Source: Glaciecola sp964643575 (GTDB lineage: Bacteria; Pseudomonadota; Gammaproteobacteria; Enterobacterales; Alteromonadaceae). Taken from it: a stretch of 13,624 nt of DNA. Below, in pieces: positions 1 to 6,830 of this stretch. The number at the start of each line of letters is the position of its first letter. The first letter of the stretch is position 1. Below the pieces are notes generated by a model that was not told where the DNA came from, did not search any database, and saw nothing but the letters and a program-made list of their open reading frames with translations. Position numbers and translations under genes: made by a program. Location of the stretch: contig CAZXTD010000117.1 of NCBI GenBank assembly GCA_964643575.1, forward strand, positions 1 through 13,624, in the 5' to 3' direction.

Positions 1-1055
1 TCTATGAATTTTTAACCGTATCGACCTATCCATTAGTTACCCACTCAGGCACCCGAGAAGCTAAAAAAGGCGGGCGTAAATATATTCTAATATTGATGGG
101 TTCATCCATCTTGTTCTTCTTGCCCGCCATGATCACCGTGTATTTTACTGCAGGTAGCTTAGAATTTGTTCAAGGCGGCATACTGCGCGGCGCATTAGCA
201 CCAGAATGGGTATTGCCTCTACTCCTACTATTTATACTCGGTATAGGCAAAGCCGGTGTGATGCCGCTGCATCGTTGGTTACCCTCGGCAATGGTGGCAC
301 CCACGCCGGTCAGTGCCTTACTGCATGCTGTAGCGGTGGTAAAAGCCGGTGTTTTCTCGGTGGTTAAAGTGGTTGTATTCATTTTTGGTACCGACTTTAT
401 CAATGAGTCGGGCGCAAATATCTTACTTATATGGATGCCAATAATAACGATAGTGCTCGCCTCTTTTATTGCGCTAAACAAAGATAACTTAAAAGAGCGA
501 CTCGCCTATTCTACGGTGAGTCAACTTAGTTATATTGTTCTAGGCGTGCTTCTTGCGACGTCAGATGCTGTAAAAGGCGCCAGTATGCATATTGCTATGC
601 ATGCCTTTGGCAAAATAGCGCTATTTTTTGCAGCAGGGGCGATATTAGTCACCATGCACAAAAAAACGGTGAGTGAGCTCGACGGCATGGGGCGCGCAAT
701 GCCACTTACCTTTGCCGTATTCACGATTGGTTGTTTAAGTATTTTGGGCATTCCGTTTTTTGGAGGCTTTTGGAGTAAGTGGTATTTATTGTCGGGGGCA
801 TCGCAAGTATTTGCAGGCAGTAGCTTACTGTTTTGGAGTGTGTCTATTGCGTTGGTGATTAGTTCGTTATTAAACACTTATTACTTACTCAGTATTCCGA
901 TGCGCGCTTATTTTGTGCACAACCCAGCGTACGGACAATATAAAGAAGCTCCGCTGGCTTGTTTAATCGGTATGGCCATACCTACCATCATGACCATTTA
1001 TCTGTTTTTCGACCCGTCAGTGTTTTATGAACTGTCGTTAAGCCTAATAAACTAG
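1..1055 (+). CDS. MrpD/NuoM-like proton antiporter subunit, 5' partial
   Basis: This is the C-terminal part of a polytopic membrane subunit of the Mrp antiporter/complex I antiporter family (Proton_antipo_M), which moves protons or exchanges cations for protons across the inner membrane. The reading frame is open from the left edge (first whole codon at 3-5), so the ATG and TTG near 93 are internal and the true start lies outside the window. Family hallmarks are visible: the edge sequence YEFLTVSTYPL carries the conserved TM5 glutamate; GIGKAGVMPLHRWLPSAM holds the channel lysine; APTPVSALLHA and VVKAG follow; FWSKW holds the late lysine. About 350 residues remain of the usual 480-500. It lies upstream of a small membrane protein and a second antiporter-like subunit on the same strand, so it is probably one operon. 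Whether it carries Na+, K+ or only H+ cannot be read from sequence. The family call is sure; subunit naming (mrpD or mnhD) is not. Confidence 0.9.
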   Translation, partial: YEFLTVSTYPLVTHSGTREAKKGGRKYILILMGSSILFFLPAMITVYFTAGSLEFVQGGILRGALAPEWVLPLLLLFILGIGKAGVMPLHRWLPSAMVAPTPVSALLHAVAVVKAGVFSVVKVVVFIFGTDFINESGANILLIWMPIITIVLASFIALNKDNLKERLAYSTVSQLSYIVLGVLLATSDAVKGASMHIAMHAFGKIALFFAAGAILVTMHKKTVSELDGMGRAMPLTFAVFTIGCLSILGIPFFGGFWSKWYLLSGASQVFAGSSLLFWSVSIALVISSLLNTYYLLSIPMRAYFVHNPAYGQYKEAPLACLIGMAIPTIMTIYLFFDPSVFYELSLSLIN

Positions 1056-1145
1056 GCAATCGCGGTGTAATTTAGCGAGCACTTTAGTTACATATAAAAA
1101 GCAGGCGTACACACGCTAATTAAAGCAAAGGTAAGAGTAAACATA

Positions 1146-1502
1146 ATGCAAGCAGACGATAAATCACAAGACCTTTCATTTTTTGACAAACCCAAAAATG
1201 TCAGCATTATTTTGTATGTCTTTTACGCGGTATGTGTCGTACTTGTTGCCCTCGATTTTGTCGTACATCGTCACATTTATCTTGATTTTGAGAAGATTCC
1301 GACGTTTTATGCGATTTATGGTTTTGTTGCTTGCGTAGTGCTAGTGGTATTAGCAAAGCTCATGCGTTTGGTGTTAATGCGAAAAGAAACATATTACGAC
1401 CAACGCCTTGATGAGCCTCACATGCAAGAACCACAACCTGATCACCACAATGCAACCACCCCTAGTAACGAGCCCAACGCTACGCAAGGAGGCGACTCAT
1501 GA
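1146..1502 (+). CDS. Small two-helix membrane protein of the antiporter operon
   Basis: A 118-residue protein with a short polar N-terminus, two hydrophobic helices (about residues 18-38 and 53-78) and a hydrophilic tail of about 35 residues rich in Pro, His, Asn and Asp. The segment around YGFVACVVLVVLAKLMR followed by MRKETYYD resembles, from memory, uncharacterised small proteins found beside MrpD-like subunits in other bacteria; I know no assigned function. It begins 90 bp after the preceding antiporter gene and its stop overlaps the start of the next one by ATGA (1499-1502), which indicates translational coupling. The inferred role is an accessory or assembly subunit of the antiporter complex. 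The low-complexity tail is probably cytoplasmic and disordered. The start ATG is preceded by GGTAAGAG at a reasonable distance. That it is a gene is well supported; its role is not. Confidence 0.85.
   Translation: MQADDKSQDLSFFDKPKNVSIILYVFYAVCVVLVALDFVVHRHIYLDFEKIPTFYAIYGFVACVVLVVLAKLMRLVLMRKETYYDQRLDEPHMQEPQPDHHNATTPSNEPNATQGGDS
1486..1492 (+). promoter_or_regulatory. Strong ribosome binding site for the second antiporter subunit
   Basis: AAGGAGG lies 6 nt before the ATG at 1499, inside the last codons of the upstream small gene. With the ATGA stop/start overlap it fixes the downstream start and suggests coupled, near-stoichiometric translation of the two membrane proteins. Confidence 0.85.
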
Positions 1503-3169
1503 GTTACGCCATTCCTGCGTTTTTACCTTTTTTTATAGCAGCGTTGTTTGCTTGGCTTGCTCCCATAAAATGGCGCTATGCGTTGGTTTTGGTTCCTTTA
1601 ATCAGCGGAGTTTGGTTGTTTTTAGGCGAGCCAAGCGCCATCTCGGTTAATTTACATATATTCGAACTCAACTTGGTAAAAGTCGACAAATTAAGTTTAA
1701 TGTTTGGCTATCTGTTTCATATTGCCTGCTTTATTTGTCTTATTTACGCCATGCATGTAAAAGACAAAGTACAGCTTGTTGCAGGGCTAGCTTATGCTGG
1801 CAGTGCTATTGGCGCTGTGTTTGCCGGCGACTTCTTAACCCTATTTATTTTTTGGGAACTACTTGCCCTAACATCCGCCTTTTTAGTGTTTGCAAGACGC
1901 ACAAATGCCTCACAAAAAGCGGGGGTACGCTATTTAATTATTCAAATCTTATCCGGTGTAGCATTGCTAATAGCCGCCATACTTCACTATCAAGATACGG
2001 GTAGCCTCGCGATTGATTATGTAGGCCTTGGTAGCACTGCTTCGTACATATTCTTATTTGCATTTGGCATTAAAGCCGCCTTCCCTTTTTTACACACTTG
2101 GCTTACCGATGCCTACCCCGAGGCTACGCCTGTAGGCACTGTGTTTTTGTCGGCATTTACCACAAAAGTCGCCATATATATGCTTGCACGCACCTTTCCT
2201 GGCGAAGAAACCTTAGTCTACATTGGTGCAGCAATGACGTGTTTCCCAATTTTTTATGCTGTCATCGAAAACGATTTACGCAAAGTATTGGCATACAGCC
2301 TGATCAACCAATTAGGTTTTATGGTGTGTGGTATTGGTATCGGCACTGCCCTTGCGTTAAATGGAGCAGTCGCTCATGCTTTTAACGACGTTATCTTTAA
2401 AGGCTTGTTGTTTATGACAATGGGCGCTGTACTGCATCGTGTGGGACACATAAATGGCTCTAACCTCGGCGGGTTACATAAAACTATGCCAAAAACCACA
2501 CTCTTTTGTATAGTAGGTGCGGCTTCTATTTCTGCCTTTCCGCTATTTAGTGGCTTTGTTAGTAAGAGTATGGTGATGGCAGCCATGATTGAAGCTGGTC
2601 ACGAATACTTGTGGCTGATGCTTTTATTCGCATCAGCGGGTGTGTTCCACCATGCGGGCATTAAAATACCATTTTTTGCTTTCTTTGCACACGACTCAGG
2701 TTTACGTCCTAAAGAAGCGCCCACCAATATGCTGATTGCAATGGGTATTGCCTCTACGCTGTGCATAGTGATTGGCAGCTATCCTGCACTCATGTATCAA
2801 TTATTGCCTTGGGAAAACACCTATGTACCGTATGATGTCACCCACGTACTCACTCAATTGCAGCTTCTGTTTTTCTCTGCACTCGCGTTTGTTTGGTTAA
2901 ATAAGCAAGGCTTGTATCCACCCGAGTTACGTTCGGTCAATTTAGATATGGAATATATTTTTCGTAGGCTGTTGCCCAATATTGGTAATGCGGCATATAA
3001 GGCATCAAACGCGGTGATTGATGGCGTGGTTAATTCTTCAAAGGTCTTTATTTCGCACTTGCCAATTATGAAACGAGAAACCGATGCCAATGCGGCGACG
3101 CTGACAATGCGAATGGCAGTTGGTTTTGTGCTGCTAGCCATTCTAGCGTTGGCCATTGAATTACTCTAA
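1499..3169 (+). CDS. MrpD/NuoL-like Na+/H+ antiporter subunit
   Basis: A complete 556-residue membrane protein of the Proton_antipo_M family, related to complex I subunits NuoL/M/N and to MrpA/MrpD. Charged residues needed for proton transfer in the family are visible: Glu120 in FWELLALTSAF, Lys192 in GIKAAFPFLHTWL, Lys223 in TTKVAIYML, His293 and Lys301 in the AHAFNDVIFKGLLF helix, and Lys356 in FVSKS. The core spans about residues 60-460. A C-terminal extension (about 470-556) contains an amphipathic stretch and a last hydrophobic helix ending in LAILALAIELL, which recalls the lateral or anchoring helix of longer antiporter subunits. It is the last gene of the operon, followed directly by a strong hairpin. 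Having two distinct antiporter-like subunits suggests a multi-subunit Mrp-like complex. The ion used cannot be determined from sequence. Confidence 0.93.
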   Translation: MSYAIPAFLPFFIAALFAWLAPIKWRYALVLVPLISGVWLFLGEPSAISVNLHIFELNLVKVDKLSLMFGYLFHIACFICLIYAMHVKDKVQLVAGLAYAGSAIGAVFAGDFLTLFIFWELLALTSAFLVFARRTNASQKAGVRYLIIQILSGVALLIAAILHYQDTGSLAIDYVGLGSTASYIFLFAFGIKAAFPFLHTWLTDAYPEATPVGTVFLSAFTTKVAIYMLARTFPGEETLVYIGAAMTCFPIFYAVIENDLRKVLAYSLINQLGFMVCGIGIGTALALNGAVAHAFNDVIFKGLLFMTMGAVLHRVGHINGSNLGGLHKTMPKTTLFCIVGAASISAFPLFSGFVSKSMVMAAMIEAGHEYLWLMLLFASAGVFHHAGIKIPFFAFFAHDSGLRPKEAPTNMLIAMGIASTLCIVIGSYPALMYQLLPWENTYVPYDVTHVLTQLQLLFFSALAFVWLNKQGLYPPELRSVNLDMEYIFRRLLPNIGNAAYKASNAVIDGVVNSSKVFISHLPIMKRETDANAATLTMRMAVGFVLLAILALAIELL

Positions 3170-3170
3170 G

Positions 3171-3213
3171 GCAAAAACAGTTTGGCTTTGTAGGAAGTCA
3201 AACTGGCTTTTGC
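3171..3213. terminator. Bidirectional terminator hairpin between convergent genes
   Basis: CAGTTTG (3178-3184) pairs with CAAACTG (3199-3205), and outside them GCAAAA (3171-3176) pairs with TTTTGC (3208-3213), leaving a small A/GC internal loop. The apical loop is 14 nt. Read on the minus strand, the stem is followed by TTTTTGCC, a good intrinsic terminator for the TauE/SafE gene. On the plus strand it begins 2 nt after the antiporter stop codon and is followed by GGCTTTTGC, so it is weaker but still plausible there. Confidence 0.8.
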
Positions 3214-3235
3214 AAAGTATTCCAAGTTTGCGCGA

Positions 3236-4291
3236 CTAAGCAAACGGTAAGCCTGCGAGCCCCATAATCAAAACCCAGGTCGCAAAAAATATCTTTAGTT
3301 TTACTGGCGAGAAAAACAACACCACATGCTTAGCTATCATGCCTCCTGCAATAGCGCCTGCACCCGCAAAAGTCACTATTTGCCAATAAACTACTTGCGA
3401 AACGGTTAAGTGGTAATAGATTGCCGACCATACACTCAGTGCCGATAAAATAACGGCCAACGCAATCGCAAAACTAATGTTAAAACCACGCAAAATAAGA
3501 TACACGGCCACCAATTCGCCTACGCCTACCGATAACCATGCAGTAACAATCCCGCCAAAATAAGCAATAAAGCATAAGGCGAAAATATCGATATGTGCAA
3601 TCTTAAACTGCTGTGTTTGACGTTTAAGTAAAGGAATAGAGCAGTAAATAGCCAATGCTAAAAATATAGAAAACAAGCCAAAGTAGAAATGCAAACCTGT
3701 TTGCACGGTATCGGTATATTCATCAAGTAAAAACTGCGCGCTTAAAATACCCAATACGGAAGTAGGTACAGTGTAAAGTAAGCCTTTATGCAAACCCTGC
3801 CATTGCGTGCCTTCTTCGCTATGTTGCAAGCTATTATAGTGACGATACCAAGTAATTGCGCCCGCTGTCATGCCGCAACACTGTATCGCAAAGCTTGTCG
3901 CCACAATGGTTTGGTTCGATAAAGCAAGCTGATTAAAAAACGGGACAAACACAACACCACCGCCTGCTCCTGTGGCATTTGCAAAAATAGCCCCCACTAC
4001 GCCCAGCAGTGTAAAACCACCGTATTGAGGTAAAAGTGCAACGCTACCGCTAAAAAATAGTAAGCCTATCCATACACTTAACAGTACAAACTTTATAGGG
4101 TGTGTATTGATTGTTGTTTTTATTCGCGCTAACAATATAAACCTGCCGAAGACATAGATACAAAAGATGAATATAAAAAGTGATAAGTTTGCGCTCAAGC
4201 AATGAGTCAATAAGGACTCTGCAGCGTTATCCCAACACACCGGTATTTTCGAGCGTGGATTATACCCAAGGTAGTGAAATATGGTAGTCAC
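3236..4291 (-). CDS. TauE/SafE-family membrane permease
   Basis: A hydrophobic protein of up to 351 residues in the TauE/SafE family, whose members are linked to export of sulfite, sulfoacetate or other organic anions; many have no known substrate. The first repeat shows the glycine-rich loop ATGAGGGVVFVPFF (about residues 106-119) and the second half has VGVGELVAVYLILRG, both typical of the duplicated four-helix fold. The start is uncertain. GTG at 4291 is the first possible codon after an in-frame stop (4295-4297), lacks a clear ribosome binding site and overlaps the divergent DUF2244 gene by 11 bp. In-frame TTG codons at 4210 and 4135 are alternatives, the latter with CAGG 6 nt upstream. 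The first 35 or so residues are polar and unlike a permease N-terminus, and a perfect TATAAT lies within them, so a shorter protein is quite possible. The substrate is unknown. Confidence 0.85.
   Translation of the reverse strand: MTTIFHYLGYNPRSKIPVCWDNAAESLLTHCLSANLSLFIFIFCIYVFGRFILLARIKTTINTHPIKFVLLSVWIGLLFFSGSVALLPQYGGFTLLGVVGAIFANATGAGGGVVFVPFFNQLALSNQTIVATSFAIQCCGMTAGAITWYRHYNSLQHSEEGTQWQGLHKGLLYTVPTSVLGILSAQFLLDEYTDTVQTGLHFYFGLFSIFLALAIYCSIPLLKRQTQQFKIAHIDIFALCFIAYFGGIVTAWLSVGVGELVAVYLILRGFNISFAIALAVILSALSVWSAIYYHLTVSQVVYWQIVTFAGAGAIAGGMIAKHVVLFFSPVKLKIFFATWVLIMGLAGLPFA
4259..4264 (-). promoter_or_regulatory. Candidate -10 box for the permease gene
   Basis: On the minus strand these bases read TATAAT, a perfect -10 hexamer, but no good -35 element is seen 16-18 bp upstream. 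If used, transcription would start near 4252, which would rule out the GTG at 4291 as the translation start and favour a TTG further in. The evidence is one hexamer only. Confidence 0.35.
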
Positions 4292-4778
4292 AACTCATGA
4301 TGAAGATAATATCGTTATAACACTGAGCCCTAACCGCTCAGCAACTTGGCAACAAACCAAGTGGGTGATTGCGATAATGGGCGCGGTTATCTTTATTATC
4401 GCCACTGCTTGGACATTTGTTGGTGCGTGGGTGGTATTGCCTTTTGCCGGCTTGGAGCTCGGTTTATTTGCCTATTTGATGTATCGGGTTTCACGATTTA
4501 CGTATTCAAAACAAATTATTAAAATTAATTCACAAAACGTGACCGTAAAGTTTGGTTACCACACGCCTAAGCTACAAGCTAAGTTCCCTCGCAACGACAT
4601 CGACGTTTTCTACTCTGAGTCAGATAACAACTGGGAGTTGCCAAAGATTGCCCTATGCAATAAAGGCCAAAAATTATTAGTTGGAGAGTTCTTAAATTTA
4701 GAGGATAGAGTGCTGTTGAGAGACGATTTACAAGACGCAGGCTTTGTAATTTGCCGAAACCAATGGTGGCGCACCTGA
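4281..4778 (+). CDS. DUF2244 domain membrane protein
   Basis: A 165-residue protein matching the DUF2244 pattern. The N-terminal segment TLSPNRSATWQQTKWV is followed by two membrane helices (about 27-48 and 50-70), with the hallmark GAWVVLPFAGLELGLFAY across the helix pair and the FPR motif near residue 108 in the C-terminal soluble part. The family is widespread in proteobacteria, often near cytochrome oxidase genes, and has no established biochemical role. The ATG is preceded by AAGG with a 9-nt spacer. It is transcribed divergently from the TauE/SafE gene. No cytochrome oxidase genes are visible here. Confidence 0.88.
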   Translation: MVVTTHDEDNIVITLSPNRSATWQQTKWVIAIMGAVIFIIATAWTFVGAWVVLPFAGLELGLFAYLMYRVSRFTYSKQIIKINSQNVTVKFGYHTPKLQAKFPRNDIDVFYSESDNNWELPKIALCNKGQKLLVGEFLNLEDRVLLRDDLQDAGFVICRNQWWRT

Positions 4779-4792
4779 TCTTTTTGTGAAGA

Positions 4793-4870
4793 GCCTTAGT
4801 TAAAATTCTTAGAAAAGCACTCAATATACAAGCGAATGCTCATCCAAAAGCGTCATCTGGTTACTAAGGC
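4793..4870. repeat. Separated 8-bp inverted repeat upstream of the DUF6482 gene
   Basis: GCCTTAGT at 4793-4800 and its exact complement ACTAAGGC at 4863-4870 flank 62 bp between the DUF2244 and DUF6482 genes. The right arm ends 11 bp before the DUF6482 ATG, over the region where its ribosome binding site should be. It could be a leader fold or an accident; the loop is long for a terminator. Confidence 0.35.
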
Positions 4871-4881
4871 AAAGGCAAATT

Positions 4882-5091
4882 ATGAATTTATTTATAGAAT
4901 CAATTGAAGGTGGAACATACATTGCAGCTGTGGGTGGGGAGTCTGCAGAAAGACTGCTACACGACAATTACCGCGACAAAATGGCGTTTCAAAGCCTCTC
5001 TGATTTAAAAGAACAACTTGCAGGCCAAAACTTCGATAATGTGTGGCTAAAACAAAACACTCCGTACGATGAAATGTGCGGTAGTCACTAA
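4882..5091 (+). CDS. DUF6482-like small protein
   Basis: A 69-residue soluble protein. Its pattern (IESIEGGTYIAAV near the start, a central SLSDLKEQL helix, and the C-terminal WLKQNTPYDEMCG) matches what I recall of the DUF6482 family: short gammaproteobacterial proteins with a conserved Gln/Ser/Tyr-Asp-Glu-Met end and no known function. No signal peptide or membrane helix is present. The ribosome binding site is weak (AAAGGC). It stands alone between the DUF2244 gene and the oxidoreductase with over 100 bp on each side, so it is probably its own unit. It is the kind of short gene that annotation often misses, but the C-terminal motif makes it credible. Confidence 0.8.
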   Translation: MNLFIESIEGGTYIAAVGGESAERLLHDNYRDKMAFQSLSDLKEQLAGQNFDNVWLKQNTPYDEMCGSH

Positions 5092-5128
5092 TAAAACCAA
5101 AAATTAACGATAGAGCTTAACTGGCGAT

Positions 5129-5140
5129 AGTAAATTTACT
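5129..5140. promoter_or_regulatory. 12-bp perfect palindrome upstream of the GMC oxidoreductase
   Basis: AGTAAATTTACT is its own reverse complement and lies about 72 bp before the TTG start of the oxidoreductase, in a 120-bp gap. It could be an operator. No regulator gene is adjacent and no clear promoter was found, so this is a candidate only. Confidence 0.3.
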
Positions 5141-5197
5141 TCCTTAGTTTGGTGTTTGTTGTGTACTATATGCAACTGCGTCGAATAAAGAACATAT

Positions 5198-5203
5198 AGG
5201 AAG
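5198..5203 (+). promoter_or_regulatory. Ribosome binding site that fixes a TTG start
   Basis: AGGAAG lies 8 nt before the TTG at 5212. An in-frame TAG at 5197-5199 rules out any earlier start, and the next in-frame ATG (codon 53) would delete the FAD-binding loop. TTG is therefore the start. Confidence 0.8.
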
Positions 5204-5211
5204 TTTACGAA

Positions 5212-6822
5212 TTGTCTCAGTTTGATTATGTCATTATTGGTGCTGGCTCAGCAGGCTGTGTGCTTGCAAGCCGGCTTTCAGAAAATCCTGAAGTTAGCGT
5301 TTGCTTAATTGAGGCTGGCAAAAAAGACACTCACCCTGCTATCCATATTCCTTTCGGCTTAGCACTAATGAGCCACCTCAAATCGGTTAATTGGGGCTTA
5401 TCTACGCAGTTAGAGCCTCATCTTAATAACCGAGCAATGTATTGGCCGCGAGGCAAAACAATGGGTGGGTCAAGCTCATTAAACGCCATGTGTTACATTC
5501 GTGGCAATCCCCAAAATTATAATGACTGGGCTGATCAAGGCGCGAAAGGATGGTCATGGCACGACGTTCTTCCGTATTTCAGAAAAAGTGAAAACAATTC
5601 TCGCGGTATTTCGACCTTGCATGGCGCCGATGGCCCGCAATCTGTAAGCGATTTAAAATACGTTAACCCTGTTACCCTCGATTACGTTGAGTCTGGTATC
5701 AAAGCAGGTACGCCTCACAATTTAGATTTTAATGGCATTAGCCAAGAGGGCGTTGGCTTATATCAAGTTACGCAAAAAGATGGCGCTCGATGCTCAACGG
5801 CCAAAGGATATTTGAGCGATAAAGTTAAACAACGACACAACCTAACAATACTGACGCAATGCAACGTCGACAGCTTAATTGTTCAAGATAAAATCGCCAA
5901 AGGCGTCAACTATTCAAGCAAAGACCAACAAAAGCAAGTGTTTGCGGTTAAAGAGGTCCTATTAAGCGCAGGTGCAATTGGTTCACCACAGATATTATTG
6001 CAGTCTGGTATAGGCCCGAAAGAAGACTTGCAAGCAGTTGGGGTTGAACTAAAACACGATTCACCGAGCGTGGGTAAAAACCTACAAGACCACCTCGATG
6101 GGACAATGCTCTACAAACAAAAAGCGAGCCGTGCTTATGGTTTATCTATATCAGGGGTTTTAAGGAACGCGCTTGCACCTTATCAATATTGGCGCAGCAA
6201 AGACGGTATGTTAAGTTCAAACATAGCCGAGGGCGGCGCATTTTTTAAGTCTTCCCCTGACAAGCCCCTGCCCGATGTGCAAATACATTTTTTGCCAGCA
6301 TTATTACTCGATCATGGCAGGAAGCAAGTCTACGGGCATGGCTTTACTTTTCATTTTTGCAACTTATATCCAAAAAGCCGCGGCAATATCAGTTTAATAA
6401 AACACTTTGATAAGATACAAACTAACATTCAGCCGAACTATTTGTCTGCAGAAGAAGACTTAGATGCAATGATTGCTGGCTATAAATGGTGTAAAAAAGT
6501 AGCCAACTGCGGCCCATTAAGCGAAGATGCCCAGCCATTTTTACCTAAAAACGAACTGGAAAGTGACGATGAAATCGTCGATTACATCCGCAAAAACGCA
6601 GAAACCGTGTATCACCCAGTGGGGACTTGTAAAATGGGAAGTATTGACGACGAAACTAGCGTTGTATGCCCAGAGCTCAAAGTAAAAGGCATTGCTAATT
6701 TACGTGTCATTGATGCTTCGGTTATGCCCACTATTGTTGGTGGCAATACCAACGCCCCCACCATCATGATAGCCGAAAAAGCGGCCGATATGATTTTAAA
6801 TAAAACTTCTATAACACAGTAA
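5212..6822 (+). CDS. GMC-family FAD-dependent alcohol/choline dehydrogenase-like oxidoreductase
   Basis: A 536-residue member of the glucose-methanol-choline oxidoreductase family, which oxidises an alcohol group with FAD as cofactor. The N-terminal Rossmann motif IIGAGSAGCVLA is at residues 8-19 and the FAD ribose-binding Glu at IEAG (33-36). GMC signature 1 is YWPRGKTMGGSSSLNAM (77-93), and signature 2 is GAIGSPQILLQSGIG (254-268). The catalytic His468 is in YHPVGTCKMG and the paired Asn512 in GGNTNAPT near the end. The His/Asn pair and overall length resemble the AlkJ/choline dehydrogenase branch rather than sugar oxidases. No signal peptide is seen, so it is cytoplasmic or peripheral to the inner membrane. 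No betaine-synthesis partner (aldehyde dehydrogenase, BetI, transporter) is adjacent, so betA is not assigned and the substrate is open. Translation begins at TTG. Confidence 0.92.
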   Translation: MSQFDYVIIGAGSAGCVLASRLSENPEVSVCLIEAGKKDTHPAIHIPFGLALMSHLKSVNWGLSTQLEPHLNNRAMYWPRGKTMGGSSSLNAMCYIRGNPQNYNDWADQGAKGWSWHDVLPYFRKSENNSRGISTLHGADGPQSVSDLKYVNPVTLDYVESGIKAGTPHNLDFNGISQEGVGLYQVTQKDGARCSTAKGYLSDKVKQRHNLTILTQCNVDSLIVQDKIAKGVNYSSKDQQKQVFAVKEVLLSAGAIGSPQILLQSGIGPKEDLQAVGVELKHDSPSVGKNLQDHLDGTMLYKQKASRAYGLSISGVLRNALAPYQYWRSKDGMLSSNIAEGGAFFKSSPDKPLPDVQIHFLPALLLDHGRKQVYGHGFTFHFCNLYPKSRGNISLIKHFDKIQTNIQPNYLSAEEDLDAMIAGYKWCKKVANCGPLSEDAQPFLPKNELESDDEIVDYIRKNAETVYHPVGTCKMGSIDDETSVVCPELKVKGIANLRVIDASVMPTIVGGNTNAPTIMIAEKAADMILNKTSITQ

Positions 6823-6830
6823 CAAGCTAA

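Noticed and set aside
170..877. Minus-strand open frames across the partial antiporter gene
   Set aside because: They are antisense to a strongly conserved membrane protein and their translations are low in recognisable structure.
1068..1122. Imperfect inverted repeat TAATTTAGCG / CGCTAATTA in the 90-bp gap between the antiporter and the small membrane protein genes
   Set aside because: One bulge, an A+T-rich stem and a loop of more than 35 nt without a T-run: too weak to call an attenuator or terminator.
5212..6822. Assignment of the oxidoreductase as choline dehydrogenase betA
   Set aside because: Family motifs fit several GMC alcohol dehydrogenases, and no betaine pathway genes are adjacent, so a specific symbol is not supported.
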